A stretch of DNA of 64,000 nucleotides, from positions 124,001 through 188,000 of the forward strand of contig NZ_CP109009.1 of assembly GCF_036226685.1 (NCBI RefSeq), in the 5' to 3' direction. Below, piece by piece: positions 8,894 through 17,063 of this stretch. Below the pieces are notes generated by a model, which did no database searches, was not told where the DNA came from, and saw only the letters and a list, made by a program, of their open reading frames with translations. Source of the DNA: Streptomyces sp. NBC_00690 (GTDB taxonomy: Bacteria; Actinomycetota; Actinomycetes; Streptomycetales; Streptomycetaceae). Numbering within the stretch: position 1 is the stretch's first letter; each line of letters starts with the position of its first letter. Position numbers and translations under genes: made by a program.

Positions 8894-9292
8894 CTACGCG
8901 ACGGCATGCAATCCACCGGTACCGGGCTTGGGGGGCTCGACCTGGTACTTGGGAATCAAGATGGGCGGCGGCCCACCCTGCGCCAGTTGATGGCTCATCT
9001 CAGCGGTGAGTTCATCCGCGCTGGTGTAACCAGCGATGGCCGGGTTCAGCGCGTAGCTGTGCCCACGCCCCTTCCCTGATCGAAGGACCAAGCCCCGCTG
9101 CACCAGCAAACCCATCGCCCTGCTCATCGACGAAGGACCCACCTGAAGGATGTCGTCGATCTCAGCCTGGTTCATGTGCACCTCGCCGCCCGACTCCGAG
9201 CGATCGACCATCACCGAGAGGGCCTTCGTCGCGGTCGGCGTCAGGTCCAGCTTGTACGGCATGCCCATCAGCGCAGTAGTCGTGATCAACAT
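8894..9292 (-). CDS. MarR-like winged-helix DNA-binding protein
   Basis: 132 residues. ATG at 9292 has GGAGG about 9 bases upstream, which decides the start over the longer frame. The fold is a winged helix (TPTATKALSVMVD, AEIDDILQVGPSSMSRAMGL, LVQRGLVLRSGKGRGHSYAL), followed by a Pro-rich tail (PPPILIPKYQVEPPKPGTGG). It probably binds DNA; the target is unknown. A copy of the dispersed repeat lies about 220 bases upstream. Confidence 0.7.
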   Translation of the reverse strand: MLITTTALMGMPYKLDLTPTATKALSVMVDRSESGGEVHMNQAEIDDILQVGPSSMSRAMGLLVQRGLVLRSGKGRGHSYALNPAIAGYTSADELTAEMSHQLAQGGPPPILIPKYQVEPPKPGTGGLHAVA

Positions 9293-9510
9293 GGGTGGAA
9301 ACCTCCGGTCAACCAATCTCGGCTCGGGTGAACAGGGCCAGATCCCCACCGAGTTCGTCAGGGAACTGCGACTTCAAATCTTGGTCACGCAATCTGGCGC
9401 GTCAGGAGCAGCAGGACCTCCAGCTCCAGCAGACCGTCGAGGGTGTCCGTTACGACGGCAGCAGCAGGGTGCGGGTGAGAGGGCGTGGGTCTGGGAGGAT
9501 CCCCGCGACG

Positions 9511-9662
9511 CTGAACACGCCTCTCTCACGAGCCAGCACGCAGACTTCTCATCAAGTGTGCTGCCGCTATACGTAGCCCATGTCCTGCCACCAGGAGATT
9601 CATCTCCCTACCGGTCGGACATCTCAGTGAGAATTTACCTGGGCGACGAAGCGAGAGTCAGC
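9511..9662. repeat. Dispersed ~150 bp repeat, copy A
   Basis: Shares extended similarity with 11531-11683, 38029-38180 and 51604-51722, from CTGAACA through a conserved CACCAGGAGATTC to GACGAAGCGAGA. This copy is the most diverged. Confidence 0.7.
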
Positions 9663-9725
9663 CCAACGGGGCCTGATACGCGTTGTGCGTGTCAAGCCCC
9701 GGGCTCTACTGCGGTGTTCGCCCCT

Positions 9726-10400
9726 CTACAGTCCAGGAGGTCCGGGAGGTCCGGGAGGTCCAGGCGGGCCGGTCGGGCCAGTCGGGCCAGTCGGGCCGAT
9801 TTCACCGTCAAGGCCGTTGGCTCCAGGCGGACCAGAGTCGCCGACCGGACCAGGCGGGCCGGTCGGGCCAGCGGGACCCTGCGCACCATCAAGACCGTTA
9901 GCTCCAGGCGGGCCGGTCGGGCCAGTCGGGCCGATTTCACCGTCGAGACCGTTGGCTCCAGGCGGACCAGCCGGACCAGCCGGACCCGGCGCACCATCAA
10001 GGCCATTGGTTCCCGCCGGACCAGCCGGACCAGCCGGACCCGGCGCACCATCAAGGCCATTGGTTCCCGCCGGACCAGCCGGACCCGGCGCACCATCAGC
10101 TCCCGGCGGGCCAGCGGGACCGGGCGGGCACGACTGGCATGGCTTGGGTGGCGGCTTGGGAAACTCCTGCCCGGCTCCCCAGGAGGAGACCAGGCTGCGG
10201 AGGAAGTCGGAGTTGCGTGCCCCGGGTGCGCCGTCGGCTTCGGCGGCGGCAGACTCGATGCCCTTCTCTGCCATGGAACGAACTACGCTGCTGTCAATCT
10301 GGTGAGAGCTGTACTCCCCAGTGTCGGCAACGGCCCAGTTCGCGTCGGCCAGTACGAGGCCGCCCATGGCGGCCGCTACAGCGGCAGCCTTGTAAATCAA
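9726..10400 (-). CDS. Secreted collagen-like protein (43 G-X-Y triplets)
   Basis: 224 residues. TTG at 10400 follows AGGAGG by 7 bases. Residues 1 to about 24 are a Sec signal peptide ending AVA-DT. A mature N-terminal domain of about 65 residues ends [13 protein letters not shown], so a CxxC pair stands directly before the collagen tract. The rest is 43 uninterrupted G-X-Y triplets with modules such as [16 protein letters not shown], ending (GPP)4-GL and stop. Twelve Y-position prolines are present (nine GPP, three GAP). No cell-wall anchor follows, so it is probably released or held by its N domain. It is divergent from a prolyl-hydroxylase-like gene across 225 bases. Confidence 0.82.
   Translation of the reverse strand: MIYKAAAVAAAMGGLVLADANWAVADTGEYSSHQIDSSVVRSMAEKGIESAAAEADGAPGARNSDFLRSLVSSWGAGQEFPKPPPKPCQSCPPGPAGPPGADGAPGPAGPAGTNGLDGAPGPAGPAGPAGTNGLDGAPGPAGPAGPPGANGLDGEIGPTGPTGPPGANGLDGAQGPAGPTGPPGPVGDSGPPGANGLDGEIGPTGPTGPTGPPGPPGPPGPPGL
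9967..10074. repeat. 54-bp tandem repeat inside the collagen-like gene
   Basis: Two identical 54-base units (9967-10020 and 10021-10074), each encoding 18 residues or six G-X-Y triplets. Such units are expected to gain and lose copies and so change the length of the triple helix. Confidence 0.85.
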
Positions 10401-10625
10401 ATCGATTCCTCCTCGGTGGAGAGCGGTCCGCAGCGAACCGCATTGATGTTGATATCCCAGCAACTGCAGACGGTCGTTGCGGCACGCCTCAATTCGCTCA
10501 CCTGAGCTGAAGGCTGGTCTTTCTGGAGTAATTGCGACGACGCTGGGCGGGGAAATCGGATGCGGCACATGGCGGGTCCTGCAAGCTGGAATTTCCGGAA
10601 GTGAACCTCGGCGAGGCGGGAATCG

Positions 10626-11333
10626 ATGACGACTCAGGACATCATGAAGAAGGCAGACATCGTGGCGCAGAAGACAGAACCGGCAGCGGACCGGTCGCCC
10701 GTGTGCGGGGATGCTCTGTGGCGGCTACCCGTGACCGTGTGCCGGATCACCGACTTCCTCGGCCCGGAGGTATCCCAGACCCTGCTCGATCGCGTCACGG
10801 CTCTGGGTGTCGGCAGCCTTCAACCCTCGACGGTGCGCAGCACCCGGGACGTGGACACCCGCATTCGCCGTTCACGGACCAACCACAGTTTCGAGGCGGC
10901 GGAATTGCTGTCGGCGATCGAGGAGGTAAGGGAGGTGGTCGAGCACACGCTCGGCCTCTCCTGTGAGAACACGGTTCCCCTCTACGGTCTGAACGTACAC
11001 AACGACGGCGACTTCTACGGCCCGCATCAGGACTGCACACATGACTTTCAACCGGATCGTGTGCTGACTTTCGTGTACTACCTCAACCGGTCGCCCCGGC
11101 CTTTCCAGGGTGGTGACTTGCGGGTGTACGACATCTCCCTTCCGGTGAGCAGCGAAGGGAAAGCGACCTGGGAAAGCCGCACCTGGCGGGACTACGAACC
11201 CCAGCACGACAGCATTGTGTTCTTCCGGCCCTCGGCCTGGCACGAGGTGCGGCCGGTGAGCTGCCCGAGCAAGCAACACGAGGACAGCCGCTTCGCCATC
11301 AACGGCTGGATGACCAGACTGCCGGCCGAATAA
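10626..11333 (+). CDS. 2OG-Fe(II) oxygenase, prolyl 4-hydroxylase-like
   Basis: 235 residues with the double-stranded beta-helix motifs of the prolyl-4-hydroxylase/PKHD family. The iron ligands are H134 and D136 (GPHQD) and H206 (SAWHEV); R222 in RFAINGW is the probable 2-oxoglutarate anchor. QGGDLRVYD is the family's GG..L block. The expected reaction is hydroxylation of a peptide side chain using O2 and 2-oxoglutarate. No signal peptide is seen, so it would act in the cytoplasm. Its divergent neighbour is a collagen-like protein rich in Y-position proline, the classical P4H substrate. That substrate link is inference. Confidence 0.82.
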   Translation: MTTQDIMKKADIVAQKTEPAADRSPVCGDALWRLPVTVCRITDFLGPEVSQTLLDRVTALGVGSLQPSTVRSTRDVDTRIRRSRTNHSFEAAELLSAIEEVREVVEHTLGLSCENTVPLYGLNVHNDGDFYGPHQDCTHDFQPDRVLTFVYYLNRSPRPFQGGDLRVYDISLPVSSEGKATWESRTWRDYEPQHDSIVFFRPSAWHEVRPVSCPSKQHEDSRFAINGWMTRLPAE

Positions 11334-11530
11334 CCCCACACAGCGACATCCTGCATCCATCGGAACAGTGAGAGGCTGTCTCCCACTTCCCGCGGGGAGA
11401 CAGCCATGCCGCGACAAACCCGACCGGGCACAGCTCGCCGCACCCGCCGAGCTCGGGATGGAGTGGGCGCGGTAGCGAGGCAGCCCGCAAGGCCCGGACG
11501 AGGGGCCGTACGGCGGGGATTCCCGCGTCG

Positions 11531-11683
11531 CTGAACAGGCTTTTTTCACGAGGCAGTACGCAGATTTCTCAGCAAGCGCGCTACCGCGGCGCGTAAATCG
11601 TGCTCTGCCACCAGGAGATTCACCCCCTACCACTCAGGCATCCCAGCGAGAATCCACCCGGGCAACGAAGCAAGAGTCAGCAG
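11531..11683. repeat. Dispersed ~150 bp repeat, copy B
   Basis: Close match to copies A, C and D. Its left side shares extra sequence with copy A (GCG-CGCTGAACA), so the true unit may begin about 20 bases earlier. Confidence 0.8.
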
Positions 11684-11689
11684 CTCGGT

Positions 11690-11800
11690 GCGTTCGCCAC
11701 CATCACCAAGCAGCGGCTGGAGCGGCTCACCGACCACCAGCGGACCGTTCTCCGGGAGCAGGAGCGAATGGGCGTGACACCGCCCGCAGCCGGTCGTTGA
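11690..11800 (+). pseudogene. 3' fragment of an unknown gene
   Basis: The frame ends ERLTDHQRTVLREQERMGVT then PPAAGR and stop at 11800. It looks like the helical tail of a DNA-associated protein, but no start or domain is present. The last 30 bases and the following terminator belong to a repeat also found at 42985-43080. Confidence 0.35.
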
Positions 11801-11862
11801 ACCCGACGGTCAAGCGAAGTGCACCGCCAGGCCCCGGGCAGCAAACGCCCGGGGCCTCGTGC
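11770..11862. repeat. ~90 bp repeat, copy 1 (gene end plus terminator)
   Basis: Matches 42985-43080. Both contain a (G/A)TGACACC..CC end reading VTPPAAGR or MTPPTADR before a stop, then GGTCAAGCGAA and a GC-rich hairpin. Confidence 0.6.
11829..11857. terminator. Strong GC hairpin terminator
   Basis: AGGCCCCGGGC (11829-11839) pairs perfectly with GCCCGGGGCCT (11847-11857) across a 7-base loop. There is no U tract, as is common in actinomycetes. Confidence 0.6.
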
Positions 11863-11965
11863 TGCTCGTTCCTGAGCTGCAACGCACTCGGCCAGATCTC
11901 CGATGCGCCCGGTTTCTGTAGGTCAGGCGTGCGACGCGAGGGGCCGTCGCACCAGTGTGTTGCAG

Positions 11966-12057
11966 CCGACACAGGCCCAGTCGACCTGTGTCGGCGAAGC
12001 AGGGACGGGCGTCAGCGAAATTGGGACAACGCCACTTTGTGACAGCGAACATGGGAC
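11966..12057. repeat. 10-bp-arm inverted repeat followed by three 13-base direct repeats
   Basis: CCGACACAGG (11966-11975) pairs with CCTGTGTCGG (11985-11994). Immediately after it come three copies of GCGAA-NNN-GGGAC at 11994, 12015 and 12045. Multiple short end repeats are typical of IS21-like termini, but an iteron or operator array is also possible. Confidence 0.45.
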
Positions 12058-12087
12058 GTCGCAGGTCAGTGGTCCTCAGCATCCAGG

Positions 12088-12807
12088 TCAGAGGCAGCCG
12101 GCGACGAACCAGCGGGCGGGGAGCTCGACCGGTGAGCCGTCCGGGCGGGTCTCGCTCATGGCGAGGGCAGTGGCGCCCTCGCCGAGGACGGTGAGCCCCG
12201 CTGCCCGCAGCAGGGCGGCGACTTCGCCCTCAGCGACTTCGCCGGGGCGCAGGTCGTGTTCCTTGACACGGCGCAGTTTGAGGGAGGGGCCGCCGGGCTG
12301 AGCAGCGACGGCGGCGATGACCGCCTTGGCCTGACCGGTCGGCTCCAGGATCAGGGCCCTACCGTGCGCGCCGACAAGCTGGGCGACGGCGGCGGCTACC
12401 GCGGGGCGGTCCTCGGGGTCGCTCTGGTGCAGTACGGCGCGCATGTAGATGTTGGTGTCGCCGAGGCGCTCGTGCAGCGCGCCGGTCTGCATCGGGTCGG
12501 CGAGGTTGAGCTGCTCGTACGTCGCGGCTCCGCTCGGATCGGTCCGGCGGGCGTGGGCGATGGCGGCGGCGGAGAGGTCGACGCCAACGGCGAGGGTGAA
12601 GCAGGTGGCGAGAAAGCGGGTCTGGGTGCCGTTGCCGCACCCGAGGTCGGCGACCGGCAGGCAGTGGTCGGCGTACGGGGTGAGGTGCTCGACGTCGCGC
12701 CGCGCTGTCAGGGCCGGATCCGCGTCCCAGAAGGGTTCGCCCTGCTCGCCGGAACTCTGCTCCCAGAAGCCTTCCCACGCGGTGCGGTAGCGGTCGGATA
12801 CGGTCAT
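12088..12807 (-). CDS. SAM-dependent methyltransferase
   Basis: 239 residues; ATG at 12807 has GCGAGGAG upstream. Class I Rossmann methyltransferase: motif I VADLGCGNGTQT near residues 50-61, the acidic end of strand 2 in VGVDLSAAAI, and a YEQLNLADP motif II region. A C-terminal GRALILEPTG strand resembles small-molecule methyltransferases. Substrate unknown; the gene has no same-strand partner. Cytoplasmic. Confidence 0.85.
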   Translation of the reverse strand: MTVSDRYRTAWEGFWEQSSGEQGEPFWDADPALTARRDVEHLTPYADHCLPVADLGCGNGTQTRFLATCFTLAVGVDLSAAAIAHARRTDPSGAATYEQLNLADPMQTGALHERLGDTNIYMRAVLHQSDPEDRPAVAAAVAQLVGAHGRALILEPTGQAKAVIAAVAAQPGGPSLKLRRVKEHDLRPGEVAEGEVAALLRAAGLTVLGEGATALAMSETRPDGSPVELPARWFVAGCL

Positions 12808-13289
12808 GGAGTCTCCTCGCGGTGTGCGGGCGGATCGGTGTGCGGGAGTCCGGTGTCCCTGATGGCTATCCGACGGACGCCTCACCCAGCCTCCGAGCCA
12901 CCGGGGAAGGAGTCCCATCCCAGGCGCCGGTGCCGAGGGCGAGCACGGCCGACAGCCTGGCATACCCAGCCACCAGGCAACCGCCCCAGTGTGCCGCCCT
13001 CGACGCGCTCCTGCCCCCCCTGCACACGAAGTGAACCGGCCGGTCCCGCCGACAGAACCCGGCGGGACCAGGTCGCGGCCAGCGCACCAGCAGCCGCCCG
13101 GCGGCACTTCCCAGAAACCCGGCGCAAAGCCGGCAACACCATATGAGACCCGATCCTCGATCGAGGAGTTCGCCGGGCGCACTGTGCCGCGCATCGCCTG
13201 CCCCGGACCTCTTTCAGCCCACCGACCCGCCCGTGCGGGGACACCGCACGTCGCCCGCTACTGGGTGCCCCATGCACTCCCCCACGCCG
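12808..13289. other. Intergenic stretch with one inverted repeat
   Basis: No supportable gene was found on either strand. GGTCCCGCC (13042-13050) pairs perfectly with GGCGGGACC (13061-13069) across 10 bases and may be a terminator or operator. Confidence 0.4.
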
Positions 13290-13410
13290 TGAACTACATG
13301 GCAGCCGGGGAGGGTTCGATAGGGCGGTCCAGCAGCGTGTTGAGGGCTCGTACGAGGCGGGCACGGTTCCGGGCGCAGCGGGTGGTGCCCTTGAGAGGTA
13401 CGGCAGGCGG
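13290..13410 (-). pseudogene. Gene-end fragment related to 51740-51850
   Basis: The minus-strand frame includes RCARNRARLVRALNTLLDRP. A paralogous fragment at 51740-51850 reads QCIQDCARLVRA. The shared C-x(5)-ARLVRA-x(3-4)-LDR pattern suggests tails of the same lost gene family, which I cannot name. Confidence 0.35.
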
Positions 13411-13427
13411 CCGTCAGCTGAGGGGAG

Positions 13428-13545
13428 GACGACTTCGGCGGCAAAGCCGACGCCTTCACCACGGACACTCCGTACGTCGGCGACGGCCTCGATGACACGA
13501 TCTCCTCGCTCGTGGTCCGCCCGCACGACGCCGACCACTCGGTCC
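13428..13545 (+). pseudogene. Beta-gamma-crystallin/peptidase-inhibitor I36-like fragment
   Basis: The frame reads DDFGGKADAFTTDTPYVGDG followed by LDDTISSLVV, one Greek-key repeat of the type found in actinomycete secreted I36/crystallin proteins. The rest of the gene is absent. Confidence 0.45.
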
Positions 13546-13748
13546 AGCGTTTGTCCTGCCCCGGCCAGAGGGCCGCCGCGTCTCTGCCCCTCTCCTGTTC
13601 CCCGCGGGCTCCGAGGCGAGTGCGCCCCGCGCGCGCGTCATTCGTGCGCGGCAGCCTGTTACGCCCTCGGACCGGGCCTGCGGCTGGGCAGGCTTTTGCG
13701 TATGCGGCTCTGTCCAGGTCGGAGCCGGGCGGAGGATCGGGCGGGTAC

Positions 13749-14092
13749 ATGCGACGGGTGATCAACAGGTTCGGGCCACTGACCGGATCAGTGGTGCGGG
13801 CAGCAGTCTCGGGGATGGTCATCGCGGGTGCCCTGACCGCGGGATGGGGCCGGCATCCGCCGGAACAGTGCCCGCAGATCCGGCGGTGCTCACGGAGCGG
13901 TCGCCCTCCGGGCAGTTGCTGTCTGGCCCGCCGTCCACGCGGATCATCGGCGAAACCATCGCACCGGACGGCGCCTCCCCCTACACGGCACGCGCGGTGA
14001 GTCCGGCTGCACCGATGGCCGGGAGTGTGGCGTTCCGGTCACCGGTACGGCCAGGCGGGGTGGAAGAGGAAGGTGTCGTTGCGTCCCCCTGA
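13749..14092 (+). pseudogene. Trypsin-like serine protease, N-terminal fragment with frameshift
   Basis: A signal peptide begins MRRVINRFGPLTGSVV and runs through a hydrophobic core. A one-base shift near 13845 moves the frame to PASAGTVPADPAV and then STRIIGETIAPDGASPYTAR, the activation-site region of S1 proteases (R-IIGG type, here IIGE). The catalytic domain is missing: sequence similarity stops near 14050 at the convergent lectin pseudogene. Confidence 0.5.
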
Positions 14093-14575
14093 GCCGGGGG
14101 TGTTGCAGGGTTGGGTCAGGATGTCGGTGCCGTCGCCGGTGGCGGCGTTGTGTACGTGGAAGCAGAGTCGGGGTTGCCCTTCCAGTCGAGGGTGTTGATG
14201 GCCTCGCCCTGCCAGGGGTGGTAGGCCGTGAACTGCAACTGCTGGCTGTGGTTGTGGATACAGCCCCACTGGGTCACGGACACCGCCGTCTCGGACCAGG
14301 GGTCGCGGGTAAGGCACTTCCCGGCGAATGTCCGGATGAAATTGGTGTCGGCGTTGGCGTACTTGCCGACGGTGAAGCGCTGGGAGGGGCTGCCGTTGCA
14401 GGTGTTCTGCACCAGCACCGCCCCGTTGGCCGCGGAGGCGTTGGCGATGTCCAGGCACTTGCCCGAGTGCGCCACGGTCACCGTGTAGGTACCGGGTGCA
14501 GGAGCGGCCTGGGCCAGGGCGGCGGACAGGGTCAGAGCCAGCCCGATGCAGGGTCGCGAGAAGACGCTTGCGCAT
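14039..14575 (-). pseudogene. Secreted ricin-type beta-trefoil lectin, frameshifted
   Basis: The start MRKRLLATL continues in a second frame as LALTLSAALAQAAPAPGTYT (signal peptide), then SGKCLDIANASAANGA and CNGSPSQRFTVGKY, the first two-thirds of a ricin B domain with the CLD and Q-x-F signatures. A second shift near 14165 returns the frame to FHVHNAATGDGTDILTQPCN. Two shifts in about 540 bases mean no intact lectin can be made unless these are sequencing errors. It would bind carbohydrate outside the cell. Confidence 0.65.
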
Positions 14576-14789
14576 GAGGGACCTTCCAGCAGAAAGGGCG
14601 CGGGGACGGTCCGGAACCGGGACGGTACGAGGGTGGCAGCCGGTTCCCCGTACCGCCCCGGGCCGGGCGGCCGCGGTGAGTGGCCTGCCGGGTGGCGGGC
14701 CGGAGTTCAGGAGGGCCTGCGGTCGTGCCTGAGGTGCCCTGCCTCTGCCGGCCTGCGTGAGCTTCGGGCCGAAAGCGGCTCAGTGGTCA

Positions 14790-14879
14790 TCAGGCAAGGC
14801 TGGTGACGATGGGCACGATGACGGGTAGCAGGTGCTCGATGACGGCGATGACGTCGTCCACCCAGTTCATGGTGGTCAT
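14790..14879 (-). CDS. 29-residue amphipathic peptide, MNWVD family member 1
   Basis: ATG at 14879, stop at 14790. It begins MTTMNWVDDVIAVIEHLLPV and ends IVPIVTSLA. AGAGAGGA-like purines (AGAGAGGACT) lie about 8-12 bases upstream. The peptide is acidic at its N end, then wholly hydrophobic, suggesting a membrane-active helix. A paralogue lies divergently at 15208. Too short for standard gene callers. Function unknown; a surface-active or toxin-like peptide is possible. Confidence 0.6.
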   Translation of the reverse strand: MTTMNWVDDVIAVIEHLLPVIVPIVTSLA

Positions 14880-15207
14880 AGCGTCCAGTCCTCTCTTGTG
14901 TGACAGTCCTACGGGTAGAGGCAGCATCTCGCCGCAGTGGGGCCGGGTCGGTCGTTCCCTGTCCAAACCCCACCCGTGGGTGAACGCGGCGAGCGAGCGC
15001 CCGAGCGGGAGAGCCCGCCTGCGGTTCGAAGACAGAGTTCACCGCCTGCCGGACCCGGCCGATACCGGCTCCCGCAGCTGGATCCACCTCCTCCACCCCC
15101 AGGATCGCCCGTGCGGGTGGTTTGAACCGCACAACAGACCCGCCGAACCGGGGTGATGAGCAGACTGTCCCTCCATATCACCAGAGTTCGGAAAGGCAGG
15201 ACAGTTT
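14880..15207. promoter_or_regulatory. Divergent intergenic region between the two MNWVD peptides
   Basis: 328 bases without a supportable gene. It must hold the promoters of both peptide genes if they are expressed; no clear -35/-10 pair was identified. Confidence 0.4.
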
Positions 15208-15294
15208 ATGAACTGGGTCGACCAGCTCATCACCGTGATCGATGCCCTCGGACCGCTCGTCGGACCGCTCGTCAACGCGCTCACCGCCGGCTGA
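15208..15294 (+). CDS. 28-residue amphipathic peptide, MNWVD family member 2
   Basis: ATG at 15208, TGA at 15292, with AAAGGCAGGA about 6-10 bases before the start. It reads MNWVDQLITVIDALGPLVGP then LVNALTAG. It shares MNWVD-x-(V/L)I-x-VI with member 1 and the same acidic-then-hydrophobic plan, so selection on the peptide sequence is likely. Function unknown. Confidence 0.6.
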   Translation: MNWVDQLITVIDALGPLVGPLVNALTAG

Positions 15295-15774
15295 GGCCGA
15301 CGATGCGGACCACTACTGGGCATCACGCGACCAGCGCCCTCCACCTCCGTACAAGGGCCCGCGCCAAGGTGCCACGCCCGTTCCCGTCACCCCTCACAAG
15401 AGAGAACTCACTCCCATGATCATCGACGACATCATCGCCATCGACGAAAGACATCCTGACCCTGATCCACGGCAGCTGACCCAGCCGATCCCCTTGCCCG
15501 TGCCGGGACCCGCGCCGCGCACCGCCGACGGGCGACACCGTCACCCGCCGGCAGCACCGAAGGCGCCGGTCCCCGCGAGGGCGATCGTGGTGTGCGGTGC
15601 CTTGGCGGGCCTTGGCCGTACACCCGGTTTGGGATCCGGAAGAGGCGTTCCGCGCCACGGCCCCGCACGAGCACCGCCCAGCATGCCTCACCCCAACTCG
15701 GCGCAGGACGCGAGCCGCCCGCCGTGATGAGGACCGTCTCCCCTGTCCGGCCTCGCTGCCAAGGAGTTTCCGCT
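15295..15774 (+). other. Intergenic stretch with a possible third, frameshifted peptide
   Basis: At 15418 an ATG opens MIIDDIIAIDE after CACAAGAGAG, similar to the purine-rich leader of member 1. Removing one A from the following GAAAGAC would give a short peptide DILTLIHGS and a stop. As given, the frame drifts into low-information sequence. Nothing else is recognised here. Confidence 0.25.
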
Positions 15775-16056
15775 GTGATGACCTCTCCGCCCCGGATGCC
15801 GGCGGTCCGTCGCGCCGTGGTCCTGACGACCGCGGCCGCCGCTCTCCTCACCGGTGTGATCACCACGGCCGAGGCCGCGGCATGGGCCTCTGTCAGCGGT
15901 TGCGCCACCGGCGAAGTCTGCACCTCGGCGCCCCGGAGCAACCTCAACCAGTCCGGTCTGACCATCCACGCGAGCTACAACTGCTGGACCCTCGACTGCG
16001 ACATCTCACTCGGCGCCTCTGCTCGGGCAGGTGCGCTCTCCACTGTCATCGACTGA
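15775..16056 (+). CDS. Small secreted four-cysteine protein
   Basis: 93 residues. GTG at 15775 (or the next codon, ATG) follows AAGGAG by 8 bases. A long signal peptide (RRAVVLTTAAAALLTGVITT then AEA) precedes a mature part of about 55 residues with Cys pairs GCATGEVC and NCWTLDC, likely two disulfides. After the TGA the same frame stays open with GAECTRTGSVNG, so the present stop could be a recent nonsense mutation in a longer protein. Family not recognised. Confidence 0.6.
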   Translation: MMTSPPRMPAVRRAVVLTTAAAALLTGVITTAEAAAWASVSGCATGEVCTSAPRSNLNQSGLTIHASYNCWTLDCDISLGASARAGALSTVID

Positions 16057-16539
16057 GCCGGCCCGGGTGCGACCGGGGCCGAGTGCACCCGGACCGGCTC
16101 GGTCAACGGGGCCGGCCGTACCGATTTCCACGGACACGGCATCCGGGGCAGTGCTCCCGTCCCGCCGCACCAGAGCATGATCCCGTCCCCCGGCCCACGG
16201 CGCGGCAGCCGGAGGCGGCCAAGAGGCGGCGGCCAGAAGGTTCCGGGCGCGGTCAGTGTCGCGGAAGGTGGGCTCCGTCCGAGCGGTCTTGGTACCGGGT
16301 TTGTACCCGGCTCCGCCTAGTGTCACCGCGAAGATGCGCAAGCCGGTGAGAGGAGCCGGGTTGGTGTGAGAGGCCCGCCGCGACGGGCGGCGGGGAGCGG
16401 CTTCGACGGCAGGTGGCTCGGAGGTCGGACGCGGGAACACGTTGCGCAGCCGGCGGCGAACACGAGACCGGCCCGGTGCACGATCTGCCACCCTGCTGCC
16501 CACTCTCACCGTGGCCGGAGCGTGGAGAAGGAACCGGGT
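16057..16539. other. Intergenic stretch with a short hairpin
   Basis: No gene supported. CCGGGT (16295-16300) pairs with ACCCGG (16305-16310) across TTGT and could terminate the upstream transcript. Confidence 0.35.
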
Positions 16540-17063
16540 TCAGGTCGCGGCGATGAAAGTCCAGCCGGGCTCGAAGGATGGCGACGGGCTGAGGGCTATC
16601 AGGGTGCCGGATGCGGCGGGGATGGCGTCGACGGGTTCATGTTCGAGGATGCGCAGGCGGGTGCCGGTCGAGCCGGTGGGGTGCGGCTGGGCGGGCCTGG
16701 CCGGGCCGAAGGTGCTGCCGGCGAAACCGGGGAAGCCCATGGCCCACAACTGCCGGCGCCCTGCGGCTGCTGGTACTCCGCGCGGGGCTGCTGGGCGATC
16801 GTGCCGTCCGGCTGGACGGCCAGGGCCAGGCCGCTGCGGACGTTGAAGATGCGGAAGAACGTGTACTTGGTTCCGTGATGGTCGACTTCGAAGCGCCACC
16901 GCTGGTGCGCGCCGTTGTTGCGGGTATGGATGATCGGGGCGGTGCCGGGTGCGGTGGACGTGCACGGCATGTCCCACACCAGCCTGGGCCGGGACGCCAG
17001 CGCGATGTACAGCTCGCCGTCCGGGGCCTGGTGCGTCTCGTTGCTGTCGCGGAACTGTGCCAT
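16540..17063 (-). pseudogene. Ricin-type lectin-like protein, frameshifted
   Basis: ATG at 17063 follows GGGGAGAG. The frame encodes DGELYIALASRPRLVWDM, GAHQRWRFEVDHHGTKYTFF and FNVRSGLALAVQPDG, a beta-trefoil pattern with Q-x-W. A one-base shift near 16760 moves to RRQLWAMGFPGFAGSTFGP and ends SFEPGWTFIAAT. It lacks a signal peptide. It is the second broken beta-trefoil gene in this block. Confidence 0.5.

Noticed and set aside
9685..10305. Plus-strand GGP/GPV-rich frame that also looks collagen-like
   Set aside because: Mirror image of the real minus-strand G-X-Y gene; it lacks a signal peptide and ribosome site and its triplet register breaks repeatedly.
10872..11633. 253-residue minus-strand frame opposite the oxygenase
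   Set aside because: No motifs; opposite a gene with intact catalytic residues.
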